64,000 bases of DNA from Mesorhizobium ventifaucium (GCF_935822925.1 NZ_CAKXZS010000025.1:19341-83340), one strand, 5' to 3'; positions 26,312-35,911 are shown, counted from the first letter of the stretch. Made by a program: numbers and translations. Notes: generated by a model not told the origin, from the sequence alone.

Positions 26312-27575
26312 TCAGGATCGCTCCTGCCGCAGCATGGCGATGACACGGTGCACGCTCTCCAGCGTCTCGTCGATTTCGGCCGCCGTATTGTAGTGGGCGA
26401 TGCCGATGCGCACGACGCCCTGCTCGGCCGGAATGCCGAGCTGGTGGACGACCTCCCAGGCGTAGTTGTGGCCGGACCACAGGAAGATGTTTTCCGCATT
26501 CATCTGCCGTACGATCGTCTCCGGAACGTTGCCGTCGACAATGAACGAGACCGTCGGCACGCGCTCTCCGACACGCGCCGGATCGGTGATGCCGTGGATG
26601 GCCAGGCCTGAAATAGCCGACAGGCCGTCGATCAACCTTTGCGTCAACGGATTTTCGTAAGCGGTGGATATTTCGAACGCCTTGGCGATCTTGGCGGCGC
26701 GACGCGTTCTCGCCTGCCGTTCCGCCCAGCTCCGCAAAGTAATTGATCGCGGCCGTCAGTCCGGCCATCAGTTCGATCTGCGGCGTGCCGAGTTCGAACC
26801 GCTCCGGCAAAGCATTGGACGAACAGCGGCATTTGTACGGCTTCAGCGCGTCGATGACATCCAGCCTGCCCCACAATATGCCCATATGCGGCCCGAAGAA
26901 TTTATAGGCCGAGCAGACCAGGAAATCGCAGCCAATGTCCTGCACGTCGATCAGGCCTTGCGGCGCGAACTGCACGGCGTCGACATAGACCAGCGCGCCG
27001 GCCTGCTTGGCGATGCGGGTCAGCGCCCTCACCCGGTTGATCGAGCCGGTCAGATTGCTGGCGTAGTTCAAGGCGATCAGCCGCGTCCTGTCGGTAAGCA
27101 GCGCAGCCAGCGCCGCCTCCTCGATCTGCCAGCTCTGCTCGTCAAAAGCGAGCCAGCGCACGACGAGGCCAAGATCTTCGGCGAGCTGCAGCCACGGCGA
27201 AACGTTGCCTTCGTGGTCCATGCGGGTGAGGACGATCTCGTCACCCGGTTTCATCGTGCGACCGAGGGTGCGCGACATGTGATAGGTCAGCGTCGTCATA
27301 TTGGCGCCGATGACGATCTCCTGCGGGCTCGCAGCACCGAGGAAATCGGCCATCGCCGCATGGGCGTCGTCGACGATCTGTTGCGCCGCGATCGTGGTTT
27401 CGAAGAAGCCGCCGAGATTGGCATTGGTGGTCAGCAGGCAGCGTGACACCGCGTCGGCGACCGCTTGCGGCACCTGCGTGCCGGCAGGGTTGTCGAGATA
27501 GATGCGGCGACGGCCCTTGTCGGTCAGCGACAGTGCCGGAAATTTCTCGCGCACGACCTCAATCGGAAAATTCAC
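26312..27575 (-). pseudogene. Class V PLP-dependent enzyme (cysteine-desulfurase/selenocysteine-lyase-like), one frameshift
   Basis: The first frame (27575 to about 26700) runs from VNFPIEVVREKFPALSLTDK through VCSAYKFFGPHMGILWG with the PLP Lys, to YFAELGGTAGENASRR. The second frame continues AKIAKAFEISTAYENPLTQR to the C-terminal WSGHNYAWEVVHQLGIPAEQ. The join at about 26697-26700 lacks one base in a GGCGGCGCG run. The GTG start at 27575 has GAGGGAG 5 bases upstream. Corrected length is about 420 aa, normal for the family. Substrate not predictable. Confidence 0.85.
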
Positions 27576-27636
27576 TTTTTCTCCCTCTCTGTTGTAATCG
27601 TTCAGCAATCGGTACCTTGCAGCGCCGGGAAGCAGC

Positions 27637-28704
27637 TCACGGGCACGGGTTGCCGACACGCTGGTGGATTGCATCGACCGCCTTCTGCATGTCTTCGCTC
27701 CAGACGACATCGGCGGACGACAGCGCCATTTCGAGCTGCGGAAGGGTCGTCGCACCGATGATGCTCGAGGTGACGAACGGCCGGCTCGTGACATAGGCGT
27801 TGGCAAACAATGCCGGCTCCATGCCGAAAGAGCACGCCAGCTCGTTATACTCGAGCTGCGCCTCTGCGGCATTGGGCGTCTCGTAGCGCTGGCCGCGGTT
27901 GAAAAGCTGAGAACGCGAGCCTAGCGGCCGCGCGCCATGGTCGTATTTGCCGGTCAGGTAGCCTTGCGCCAGCGGCGAATAGGCGAGCAGGGAAACCTGT
28001 TCTCGCTCGCACACCTCGGCAAGGTTAACCTCGAAGCCGCGGTTGACGAAATTATAGGCGTTCTGCAGCGACGCCAGGCGCGGGCCGACGCCTTTGTCGG
28101 CTTCGGCGATGAACCGCATGACGCCCCACGAACTCTCGTTCGACAGGCCGAAATGGCGGATTTTTCCGGCCTTCACCAACTCGTGGAAGACCGCGAGCGT
28201 CTCGGTGATCGGCGTCTCGCCGCCCGGTGCATCGGCGGAATCGGCCCGCAGCGGCACGGCACCGACGCGGTTCGGGTTGGCGCCCCACGGCACAGCGCGC
28301 TCCGGCCAATGGATCTGGTAGAGATCGAGATAGTCGGTGTTGAGCCTGGTCAGCGATTTTTCGACGGCATCGAAGATGTCGGCGCGCACCAGCTTCGACG
28401 GGCGGTTCCCGCGAAACCATGTGTTGGCGGTGCGGCCAACCACTTTCGAGGCGAGGATCACCTGATCGCGGTTGCCCCTCGCTTTGATCCAGCTGCCGAT
28501 GATCTTTTCGGTCCAGCCTTGCGTCTCCGCCTTGGGCGGGATCGGGTAAAGCTCGGCAGTGTCGATGAAGTTGACGCCGCACGAAAATGCCAGATCCATC
28601 TGGGCGTGGCCATCCGCTTCGGTGTTCTGCTGCCCCCAGGTCATCGATCCCAGGCAAATCTGGGAAACAAGAAGATCGGTCCGACCGAGGCGGCGTTTTT
28701 GCAT
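27637..28704 (-). CDS. Aldo/keto reductase, Tas-like
   Basis: 355 aa NADPH-dependent reductase. It starts MQKRRLGRTDLLVSQICLGS; the tetrad Asp/Tyr is in FIDTAELYP, the Lys in VILASKVVG and the His in YLDLYQIHWPE. The NADPH-binding end reads TSSIIGATTLPQLEMAL. It resembles E. coli Tas, of uncertain substrate. It lies upstream of and in the same direction as the class V PLP gene. Confidence 0.93.
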   Translation of the reverse strand: MQKRRLGRTDLLVSQICLGSMTWGQQNTEADGHAQMDLAFSCGVNFIDTAELYPIPPKAETQGWTEKIIGSWIKARGNRDQVILASKVVGRTANTWFRGNRPSKLVRADIFDAVEKSLTRLNTDYLDLYQIHWPERAVPWGANPNRVGAVPLRADSADAPGGETPITETLAVFHELVKAGKIRHFGLSNESSWGVMRFIAEADKGVGPRLASLQNAYNFVNRGFEVNLAEVCEREQVSLLAYSPLAQGYLTGKYDHGARPLGSRSQLFNRGQRYETPNAAEAQLEYNELACSFGMEPALFANAYVTSRPFVTSSIIGATTLPQLEMALSSADVVWSEDMQKAVDAIHQRVGNPCP

Positions 28705-29085
28705 GGAATTTTCTCCGGCGGGAACTCTTTTTGCGCGGCTGCGCAGGAAGGAAGCCGCAGCATACAGGAATGCGCGGGCCGTCTCCTAGCCCGCCGCCAA
28801 TCGCCAGCGATTTTTCCGCGAAATCCCGCCAACGGCTCCGCGACTGCAATAAAAAGCCGGACTGCATTTTCATGCAGCCCGGAATTTCGCCAGGAATGGC
28901 GAGGAAAAACCGGCCCTGTGCCGGCGTTCAGATATACGGCCAACCCGCGCTAGAAGTTTCACCGGTCAAGTCGATTGTGATCAAAAAAGCCTGCGCCGCA
29001 TGGCTCCCATGCAAATGCTGCACTGCACAATTGTCATGATTTGCCTATATTGCGACTCGGGGAGGACCAACCAGGGGCTTGAACC
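28705..29085. other. Spacer upstream of the small DUF1127-like gene
   Basis: About 380 bases without a supportable gene. It must hold the divergent promoters of the aldo/keto reductase (minus) and the small gene at 29086 (plus). The part nearest 29086 (TTGTCA ... TATATT, around 29033-29050) looks promoter-like. Nothing else stands out. Confidence 0.4.
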
Positions 29086-29250
29086 ATGGGTTTTCTCACT
29101 GAAATGTTCGCTCGTCCGCGTCCGCAGGAACATCTGCGCTACCGCACGGCTCTGGCGCTGCTTCATTCGATGAGCAATGCCGACCGTGCCGACATCGGCA
29201 TCAAACCAGCCGATTTTCCGCGCGTCGCCCGCGAAATGTCCTCCCGTTAG
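29086..29250 (+). CDS. Small DUF1127-like protein
   Basis: 54 aa: MGFLTEMFARPRPQEHLRYR then TALALLHSMSNADRADIGIK and PADFPRVAREMSSR. The helix followed by L/MSNADRADIGI resembles the DUF1127 pattern in which a helix precedes DIGxxR. Such tiny arginine-rich proteins in rhizobia and Agrobacterium affect phosphate, carbon or RNA metabolism. A strong hairpin closes the gene at 29263-29287. Confidence 0.7.
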   Translation: MGFLTEMFARPRPQEHLRYRTALALLHSMSNADRADIGIKPADFPRVAREMSSR

Positions 29251-29262
29251 TCAGGGCGTACG

Positions 29263-29287
29263 GATATCCCGGCCCGACCGGGATATC
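29263..29287. terminator. Strong hairpin between convergent genes
   Basis: A perfect 10-base stem GATATCCCGG (29263-29272) and CCGGGATATC (29278-29287) with a 5-base loop, between the small plus-strand gene and the convergent DUF1993 gene. There is no T run on either side. Confidence 0.55.
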
Positions 29288-29301
29288 TCCTCGCCAATTC
29301 T

Positions 29302-29808
29302 TCAACGTGAACCGATGAAAATCGCCTTGCCCAGCGGCACGCCATTGTGGCGCAGGATGTCGTAGGCAGTGGTCACGTGAAAATAGAAATTGGGCATGGC
29401 GAGATGCAGCAGATACTGCATGCCGGCCATCGAGAATTCGCGCTGGCCAAGCTTCAGCTCGATCATCCTGTCATCGGAGCCGTCCATATCGGCAGCCGAG
29501 AATGTCGCCAGAAGGTCGACGGTCTTGGCGATGCGCGCCCGGAGATCAGCAAAGCTCGCCTCGTTGTCTTCGTATTTCGGCACCTCGCGACCGGCAAGCC
29601 GCGACGGCGCGCCCTTGGCGTGGTCGGTGGCGATCTGCACCTGCCTGGTCAACGCATACATGTCCGGCGCCAGCCTCGACGCCAAAAACACCTGCGGATC
29701 GATCTTGCGGTCGAGCGCATTCTGCTCGGCGAGGTTCAGCACGTTGGATAGCGCCTTCAACCTGGCCGAAAACACCGGCACGGACGCTTCGTATATCGAT
29801 ATAGTCAC
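29302..29808 (-). CDS. DUF1993 family protein
   Basis: 168 aa: MTISIYEASVPVFSARLKAL then SNVLNLAEQNA at the start, DMYALTRQVQIATDHAKGAP in the middle, and PNFYFHVTTAYDILRHNGVP LGK at the end. This is the DUF1993 family, a four-helix DinB-like fold that may bind a metal through His residues. Function unknown. It stands alone. Confidence 0.9.
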   Translation of the reverse strand: MTISIYEASVPVFSARLKALSNVLNLAEQNALDRKIDPQVFLASRLAPDMYALTRQVQIATDHAKGAPSRLAGREVPKYEDNEASFADLRARIAKTVDLLATFSAADMDGSDDRMIELKLGQREFSMAGMQYLLHLAMPNFYFHVTTAYDILRHNGVPLGKAIFIGSR

Positions 29809-29934
29809 GAGACTCTCCTATCCCGGCGGGAACGCCGACGGCGGTGACCTAGCGCCTCCGCCGGCGATTCTTCAAGCGTCACCGCGTCGCCGCAATCGCT
29901 ATGATAGGGTTTTCCCATCCGGTGGAGATTCCCG

Positions 29935-30984
29935 ATGAGAAGCGCCCTTCTTGCAGCGACCGCTTTTTTCTCCCTTGCCGTAATGGACCAGCCAGCGCTC
30001 GCCGCCGAAGCGCCTTATGTCGACGACAGGTCGGACGCCGAAGCGGTCATCCGCTCGTTCTACAGCGCCGTCAACCGGCAAGAATTCGCGCGCGCCTGGG
30101 ACTATTTCGGCGAAACCAGGCCGGCCAAGGATTTCGACGCCTTCGTCAAGGGCTATGACGGCACCGAAAGGGTCGAGGTCAAAACCGGTGGCGTGTCCGA
30201 AGACGGTGCGGCCGGCAGCATCTATTACAATGTTCCGGTCGCCATCCGGGCGACAGCCAGGGACGGCAGCGAAAATGTCTTTGCCGGCTGCTACACGCTG
30301 CGCCAGGTCAACGCCTCGATCCAGGAACCGCCATTCCGCCCGATCTTCATCGACAAGGGCGCGCTGAAGCCGACCAAGGCTGAATTCGAGGACGCCGTGC
30401 CGGAAAGCTGCGGCGACGCACCGCCGCCGCCGAAGAAGGATGCGGCACTGGAGCAGGCCAAGAAGGCGTTTGCAGCCACCTATGGCGAACAATGCGACAA
30501 GGAAATGCCTGGCGGCGAGCCCTTGGCAGAGCCGGACGCCTACTCCCTCCGCTACAAGGATGCCGGCGCCGAGGCCGATCAGCCCGAACGCGAGACGCGG
30601 CTGTTTCGCTTCTTCTGTTCGATGGCTGCCTACAATGAGAGTGCCGTCTACTATGTCTACGACGATGTGTCAGGCGTCCGGCAGCTGCAGTTCGCCTCGC
30701 CGGCACTCGATATCCACTATGAGAACAACGATAGCGAAGGCAAGGTCGAGGCGATCAACGTCACCGGCTTCCAGACCGACGACCAGCTGGTCAATTCCGA
30801 GTATGACGACGCTACCAAGACGATCTCGTCGCTCAACAAGTGGCGCGGTGTCGGCGATGCCTCGTCAGCCGGCACCTATCTGTTTCGCAACGGCAATTTC
30901 TCGCTGGTGCAGTACGATGTCGACGCCTCCTACGACGGCGAGATCAACCCGCAAACGGTGGTGGACTACAACACCGCACCTTAA
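29935..30984 (+). CDS. Exported DUF1176-like protein
   Basis: 349 aa with a signal peptide (MRSALLAATAFFSLAVMDQP, cut after ALAA). The N-terminal part is an NTF2-like stretch (AEAVIRSFYSAVNRQEFARA); the C-terminal part has FRFFCSMAAYNESAVYYVYD and KWRGVGDASSAGTYLFRNGN FSL, as in DUF1176. Probably periplasmic; function unknown. Its stop overlaps that of the convergent hydrolase by four bases. Confidence 0.75.
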   Translation: MRSALLAATAFFSLAVMDQPALAAEAPYVDDRSDAEAVIRSFYSAVNRQEFARAWDYFGETRPAKDFDAFVKGYDGTERVEVKTGGVSEDGAAGSIYYNVPVAIRATARDGSENVFAGCYTLRQVNASIQEPPFRPIFIDKGALKPTKAEFEDAVPESCGDAPPPPKKDAALEQAKKAFAATYGEQCDKEMPGGEPLAEPDAYSLRYKDAGAEADQPERETRLFRFFCSMAAYNESAVYYVYDDVSGVRQLQFASPALDIHYENNDSEGKVEAINVTGFQTDDQLVNSEYDDATKTISSLNKWRGVGDASSAGTYLFRNGNFSLVQYDVDASYDGEINPQTVVDYNTAP

Positions 30985-31865
30985 GGGGCCTCCGACAGCA
31001 TCCAGTTGAGCGTTCCGCGCCAGTCGGTCATGCGGATCGGGGTGCCGTGCGTGCCGGTCTCGAAGCGGACAAAGCGGGTCGGATAGGTTTTCGTTTTGGC
31101 CAGGATCGAACGGAAGAAGGCTTCCTGTTTCTCGACTGGAAACACAGGGTCCTTGCTGCCTTGGCCAAAGAAGACCGGAACACGGCGCTTGAAGGCCGGG
31201 CTCGAGAAGAAACTTTCATCCCACAGCGAACCGAGCAGCAGCAGCCCGTCGATGCGGCCGCCAGTATCCTTGCGGGCGGCTAGCTTCCAGCACAATGCGC
31301 CGCCCATCGAGCCGCAGGCAACGAAGATCTTCGCGCCCGGCGACCGTTCGGCATAGTGGCTGATAAGCGCGGCGATCTGGGCCGCGCCGGTGTCGCCGAA
31401 ATCAGAAAAGTCCGGCGACAGATAGAGGCCGCCATTGCCGGCCATCAGGTTCTTGATGCGGTTGAAATTGCCGCCGAAGGTGAAGTCGTCAACGCCCTGC
31501 TTGCGGCTGCCGCCCTGCCCGTGCAGATAGAGCACGATGATGCCGGCGGCTTGCATGCGGCCGACTGCGATGTGGCGGATATTGCCGGCGCCGCTCTTCG
31601 GCAGCAGATCCTGCTGCACCTTGCGCACACCGGTGTCGACGTACTGCGCCTGCGCGCGGCGCTCCGGCACCTTGTCGCGAGCGTTGATATCGCGCAGCTC
31701 ACGGTAGTCGACGACCGTATAAGCGCCCTCGGACGAGAGGATGGTCGGATAGGCGAACAGGTCGTCCTTGAAGGGCTTTAGCGTGAGGACGTCGGCGTAA
31801 GCGGCGCAAGAAAACAAGAAAAATATTGAAGTCAGAAGGGCGCATAGGACGGTACGAACAGCCAT
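30981..31865 (-). CDS. Exported alpha/beta hydrolase (esterase-like)
   Basis: 294 aa. A signal peptide (MAVRTVLCALLTSIFFLFSC AAYA) precedes an alpha/beta-hydrolase fold. It has IIVLYLHGQGGSRKQGVDDF (oxyanion region), FVACGSMGGALCWKLAA with the nucleophile Ser, GQGSKDPVFP with the Asp, and TGTHGTP with the His. Likely periplasmic, substrate unknown. It is tail to tail with the preceding gene. Confidence 0.85.
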   Translation of the reverse strand: MAVRTVLCALLTSIFFLFSCAAYADVLTLKPFKDDLFAYPTILSSEGAYTVVDYRELRDINARDKVPERRAQAQYVDTGVRKVQQDLLPKSGAGNIRHIAVGRMQAAGIIVLYLHGQGGSRKQGVDDFTFGGNFNRIKNLMAGNGGLYLSPDFSDFGDTGAAQIAALISHYAERSPGAKIFVACGSMGGALCWKLAARKDTGGRIDGLLLLGSLWDESFFSSPAFKRRVPVFFGQGSKDPVFPVEKQEAFFRSILAKTKTYPTRFVRFETGTHGTPIRMTDWRGTLNWMLSEAP

Positions 31866-31897
31866 CCCTCAGGCATGCGTTTTTCGGCCCCGGTTTG

Positions 31898-33520
31898 TCA
31901 ATCCTGCAGCACGCCGCCGGCGCCTTCCAGCGCCTCACGGGTGTCGACATCGATGGACGCTGCCTTGCCGATCTCGACATCGAGGACATCGAGCCCCTCG
32001 GCCTCGACCAGATGGCGCGCGCCGGTATCGCCTTCGAGATGAGCGATCGCCGCAAACAGTGAGCGTGGCAACAGCACCGGGTTGCCTCGCTTTCCCTCAT
32101 GCGAGGCGCGCACGACCAATCGGCCCTCGGATTTGCGGAATGCATCGATCAGCCTGTTGAGGTCGGCTGACGCGATGCCAGGCATGTCGCCAAGCACGAT
32201 CATGGCGCCGGCAGCATCGCCAGCAAGCCGCGCGATGCCGGCCTTCAGCGATGAAGACAGGCCCTCGGCGAAAAGCGGATTGTCGGCGAAAGTCACATCC
32301 AGTCCAGACAACGCAGCCCGTACACGCTCGCGCTGATGCCCGGTGACGACGATGGTATCAGAAGCTTTAGAGCCGAGCGCGCGTTCGGCGCTGCGGCGCA
32401 CCAGCGGTTTTCCGTCGAACAGCGCCAGCAGCTTGTTCGGGCCGCCCATGCGGCTGGAGCGGCCGGCGGCCAGCAGGATGACATCGACCTTCAACTCGGC
32501 ACTCTCCGACTTCGGCGCCGGCAGTGGCTCGCGCGGCTGTGGCCGGGTCGGGATTTCCATCAACAGACCGCCGACACCCATGCCGGCAATATCCTTGGCT
32601 TTCACTTCGAGGCCGGCGATCAACCGGTCGAGGACCCAGTCGAAGCCGTTCTCCTTGGGGCTGCGGGCGCAGCCAGGTGCACCGATGACGTGCTTGCCAG
32701 CAAGCGTGCCGAGCACCAGCAGATTGCCAGGATCGACCGGCATACCGGCGCGGATGACGGTGCCGCCGGCCTTCTCGATCGCCGCCGGGACGACGTCGCC
32801 AAAATCGCTCATCGCCGATGCGCCGAAGATCACCACCATATCGTTGTCGCGCGCCAGCGAGCCCGCAGCCTCCGCAACGGCGCCAATTTCGTGCGGCGTG
32901 CGGCGCTCGGCCGTCAGCCGGCCACCTGAGCGCGCCAGACGGGCTTCGGTGACCCGCATGGTCTTGTCGAGCACACTCGGCTTGATGCCGGGTAGCACCG
33001 TCTGGATGAGGCCGACGCGCACCGGCTGATAGGCATTGACGGCAAAGATCTCGCCGCTGGCGCAGATCCTTGCCACCGCATCGACGAGGGCGGAAGCAAC
33101 GGCGAAGGGAATGATCTTCACGGTTGCGACCATCTGGCCTTTTTCGACCGGTGCGTGCTGCGCCAGAGTGGCGATGGTGATCGTCGGTTCGACGGCGTTG
33201 ATGGCGTTGATCATCGCGGCATCGACGGTGAAGATACCGGCGGCCTGGGCGTGTAGATTAACCCGGCCGGTCGCGGCGGCCTTCGCCTCGACGTTGCGGT
33301 GGATCATGCTTTCGGCGATCTTTTCGGCGGCAGCGTCCTCGCTCAAATCATCGGGAGCAAGAACAGCCGCGACAACCTCCGAAATCCCTGCTGATTTGAG
33401 CAAAGACACATCGTCGGCGCTCAGCCTGTGTGCCTTGCGCAAGCGCCGTTCTCCGGCCGTGGTGGCATGTGCCAGCACTGCGCCTTCGGCAGTATCAACG
33501 GGGATTGGCCCAAACTTCAC
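31898..33520 (-). CDS. Molybdopterin-binding / MobA-like nucleotidyltransferase fusion
   Basis: 540 aa two-domain protein. Residues about 1-340 form a MoeA/MogA-type molybdopterin-binding domain (VVIFGASAMSDFGDVVPAAI, then GTVIRAGMPVDPGNLLVLG). Residues about 350-540 are a MobA/MocA-like NTP transferase (ILLAAGRSSRMGGPNKLLAL; ALSGLDVTFADNPLFAEGLS; VLGDMPGI). It probably attaches a nucleotide (CMP in the MocA case) to molybdopterin for hydroxylases of the xanthine dehydrogenase/CO dehydrogenase family. It overlaps the XdhC gene by ATGA-type four bases. Confidence 0.9.
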   Translation of the reverse strand: MKFGPIPVDTAEGAVLAHATTAGERRLRKAHRLSADDVSLLKSAGISEVVAAVLAPDDLSEDAAAEKIAESMIHRNVEAKAAATGRVNLHAQAAGIFTVDAAMINAINAVEPTITIATLAQHAPVEKGQMVATVKIIPFAVASALVDAVARICASGEIFAVNAYQPVRVGLIQTVLPGIKPSVLDKTMRVTEARLARSGGRLTAERRTPHEIGAVAEAAGSLARDNDMVVIFGASAMSDFGDVVPAAIEKAGGTVIRAGMPVDPGNLLVLGTLAGKHVIGAPGCARSPKENGFDWVLDRLIAGLEVKAKDIAGMGVGGLLMEIPTRPQPREPLPAPKSESAELKVDVILLAAGRSSRMGGPNKLLALFDGKPLVRRSAERALGSKASDTIVVTGHQRERVRAALSGLDVTFADNPLFAEGLSSSLKAGIARLAGDAAGAMIVLGDMPGIASADLNRLIDAFRKSEGRLVVRASHEGKRGNPVLLPRSLFAAIAHLEGDTGARHLVEAEGLDVLDVEIGKAASIDVDTREALEGAGGVLQD

Positions 33521-34221
33521 GCCGCCGCTTCCTTGGATTCGAGGCCACGCGAACGAAAGGCCTGGATCGCCTGCGCTATAATAGCGACCGCGATCTCGGC
33601 CGGGCTCGCGGCGCCAATGTCCAAGCCGATCGGCGCGTGGATGCGGGCGATCTGGTCGGCGGTCGCGCCCATTGCCAGCAGGCGCTCGACCCGCTTGGCA
33701 TGGGTCTTGCGGCTGCCGAGCGCCCCGACATAGAAGCAGTTGGCGTCGAGCGCCGCCTTCAGCGCGAAATCGTCGATCTTTGGATCATGGGTGACGGCTG
33801 CCAGCGCCGTATAGCTGTCCAGCGGCTGGCGCGAAAGCACGTCCTCCGGCCATTCGGCATGCAGCACGACATCGGGAAAGCGGTCTGCGGTGGCAAAGGC
33901 CGTGCGCGGATCGACGATTTCGACGGGATAGCCGGCGATCTTGGCCATCGGCGCCAGTGCCTGGCTGATATGGACTGCGCCGATCACCAAAAGGCGCGGC
34001 TGCGGCAGATAGACGTTGAGGAAGAAGGTTCCCCCTTCCGCCTCGACCGACCCGGAATTGCCTGATCGAAACGCCTTGGCGATCGCAGCGCCCAATTCGC
34101 CGGCGACCTGATCGCCCTCCCGCACGATACGATCGCGGCCATCGCCGAGATCGGTGACCAGGATTACCGCGCGGCGGGCGCGGCGTTCGGCGTTCAGCGT
34201 CTTCAGCGCATAAGGATCCAT
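33517..34221 (-). CDS. XdhC/CoxI family protein with Rossmann domain
   Basis: 234 aa. The second half has a nucleotide-binding XdhC C-terminal domain: RLLVIGAVHISQALAPMAKI, then AVTHDPKIDDFALKAAL and FYVGALGSRKTHAKRVERLL with the family GSRKTH motif. XdhC proteins load the sulfurated molybdenum cofactor into xanthine dehydrogenase-type enzymes. It is partnered by the shorter XdhC-type gene upstream, with a palindromic repeat between them. Confidence 0.92.
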   Translation of the reverse strand: MDPYALKTLNAERRARRAVILVTDLGDGRDRIVREGDQVAGELGAAIAKAFRSGNSGSVEAEGGTFFLNVYLPQPRLLVIGAVHISQALAPMAKIAGYPVEIVDPRTAFATADRFPDVVLHAEWPEDVLSRQPLDSYTALAAVTHDPKIDDFALKAALDANCFYVGALGSRKTHAKRVERLLAMGATADQIARIHAPIGLDIGAASPAEIAVAIIAQAIQAFRSRGLESKEAAA

Positions 34222-34239
34222 CGAAATATCTCTTGCTTA

Positions 34240-34287
34240 AGCATGATTCTTGTCCGCAAACCGCTTCCCACTTTGCGGGATCATGCT
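34240..34287. repeat. Short palindromic repeat, AGCATGAT...GATCATGCT type
   Basis: AGCATGAT at one end and GATCATGCT at the other flank a core CAAACCGCTTCCCACTTTGC GG. The copy at 43980-44027 has the same core (AAAACCGCTTCACACTTTTGGG) and ends (GCGCATGATC/GATCATGCGC). It lies in the gap between two operon genes. Confidence 0.8.
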
Positions 34288-34289
34288 CT

Positions 34290-34628
34290 CTAACCCAACC
34301 GCTCGACGTAGACTTTGATGCGGCCACCGCAAGACAGGCCGACCTGCCAGGCGGTGTCGTCGGCGACGCCGAACTCCAGCATCTTAGCCTTGCCGCTGTC
34401 GATGACGTCGACCGCCTCGGTCACCACCGCGCCTTCGACGCAACCACCAGAGACCGAGCCGTGGAAATTGCCTTCCGCGTCGATGACAAGGTGGCTGCCG
34501 ACCGGGCGCGGCGCCGAGCCCCAGGTCTCGACCACGGTGGCAATGGCGACATCCTTGCCGTCTTTCATCCAGCCTTCGGCGATGATCAGCGGATCGCGGG
34601 CCTCGTCGAGATAGATACTATTTTCCAT
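34290..34628 (-). CDS. Short XdhC-type protein (XdhC_CoxI N-terminal domain)
   Basis: 112 aa: IATVVETWGSAPRPVGSHLV IDAEGNFHGSVSGGCVEGAVV is the hallmark of the XdhC_CoxI domain, including the conserved SGGCVEG with Cys. It has no Rossmann half; that is supplied by the next gene. The ATG at 34628 follows GGGAGAAACGGTG. It acts in molybdenum-hydroxylase maturation. Confidence 0.92.
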   Translation of the reverse strand: MENSIYLDEARDPLIIAEGWMKDGKDVAIATVVETWGSAPRPVGSHLVIDAEGNFHGSVSGGCVEGAVVTEAVDVIDSGKAKMLEFGVADDTAWQVGLSCGGRIKVYVERLG

Positions 34629-34656
34629 CACCGTTTCTCCCGGAGAAAACATATGG

Positions 34657-35907
34657 CTACGCGGCGCTTCTCCCGCCACCCTCAATCCATCTGCGTGGGT
34701 CGACGGAGCGCGCCGAATTCTTGTCCAGCGACGCGCACAGATCGGCGAGCGCATCGAGATTGTGCACCGAGCGGAATTCGTCGACATGCGGCAGCATCGC
34801 CTTGACGCCGCGAGCCCGAGCCTCGAAGCCGTCGAAGCGCAGCAGCGGGTTCAGCCAGATCAGCCGCCGGCAGGATTTGTGCAGGCGCTCCATTTCCTCC
34901 GACAGGCCGGCGATGTCGTCGCGCTCCAGCCCGTCGGTGATCAGCAGCACTACCGCGCCCTGGCCCAGCACGCGCCGCGACCACAGCCGGTTGAATTCGG
35001 CCAACGTATCGCCGATGCGGGTTCCGCCCGACCAGTCCATCACCGCCGCCGAGCAATCGGCGAGTGCTGCGTCAGGATCGCGATGGCGCATCTGCCGCGT
35101 CAGATTTGTCAGCCTGGTGCCGAAGACAAAGGCATGCACGCGCCGGCGCTTTTCGGTCAGCGCATGCAGGAAATGCAGGAAGATGCGCGTGTACTGGCTC
35201 ATCGAACCGGAAATATCGGCAAGCACGACCAGCGGCGGGTGAACCTCGCGCGGTGACCGGAATTTCGGCAGGATCAGTTCGGCGCCGGTGCGCGCGGCCG
35301 AGCGCATCATCGCGCGGGGATCGATACGTCGGCCATGCGCATTGGATTTGAAGCGCCGTGTCCTGACCATGTCGAAGGGCAGCCGCAACCCGGCGATCGC
35401 CTTCTTGGCGTCGGCCATCTCGGCGGCGTTCATTTGGGCAAAATCCTTGCCCCTCAGCACCTCGTGGCCGGAAAATGTGAAGCGGGCGTCGACCTCGATC
35501 TCGGGGATTTCCTGCGCCGGCTGGTTCTTCTGGTGGCCCTCGAACATCGCCTGGCTGACGCGGTTTTCCGCAGCGCGCGGCTTTTGCTTCTCTCTGAAAT
35601 CAGGCGCCACCGGCGAAAACATCGCCAGCATCTTTTCGATCAGCTCGTGCGATTTCCAGAACAGCCGGAACGTCTCGTCGAAGGTGGGATGATCCTCGTG
35701 CCGCGACACCAGCACGGCATGCAGCGTCCAGTAGAAATCGTCGCGGGAACCGATGCCGGCGGCCAGCACCGCCTCGATCGCATCCTTGACCGAGGCCGGG
35801 CCGACCCGCATGCCGGCCTTGCGCAAGGTGCGGGCGAAATAAACAATGTTGTCGGCGATCCGCCCACCCGGCGTGGCCTCTTTCGGTTCGGGATGCAGCG
35901 TCGCCAT
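34657..35907 (-). CDS. CoxE-like von Willebrand factor A (VWA) protein
   Basis: 416 aa. A helical N-terminal part is followed by a VWA domain with the metal-ion site DISGSMSQYTR at about 234-244, then TDGLERDD. It is the partner of the MoxR ATPase encoded 4 bases upstream. In Oligotropha, CoxD (MoxR-type) and CoxE insert the copper-sulfur centre into CO dehydrogenase. The neighbouring XdhC genes support a molybdenum-hydroxylase maturation role. Confidence 0.92.
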   Translation of the reverse strand: MATLHPEPKEATPGGRIADNIVYFARTLRKAGMRVGPASVKDAIEAVLAAGIGSRDDFYWTLHAVLVSRHEDHPTFDETFRLFWKSHELIEKMLAMFSPVAPDFREKQKPRAAENRVSQAMFEGHQKNQPAQEIPEIEVDARFTFSGHEVLRGKDFAQMNAAEMADAKKAIAGLRLPFDMVRTRRFKSNAHGRRIDPRAMMRSAARTGAELILPKFRSPREVHPPLVVLADISGSMSQYTRIFLHFLHALTEKRRRVHAFVFGTRLTNLTRQMRHRDPDAALADCSAAVMDWSGGTRIGDTLAEFNRLWSRRVLGQGAVVLLITDGLERDDIAGLSEEMERLHKSCRRLIWLNPLLRFDGFEARARGVKAMLPHVDEFRSVHNLDALADLCASLDKNSARSVDPRRWIEGGGRSAA

Positions 35908-35911
35908 CGCC

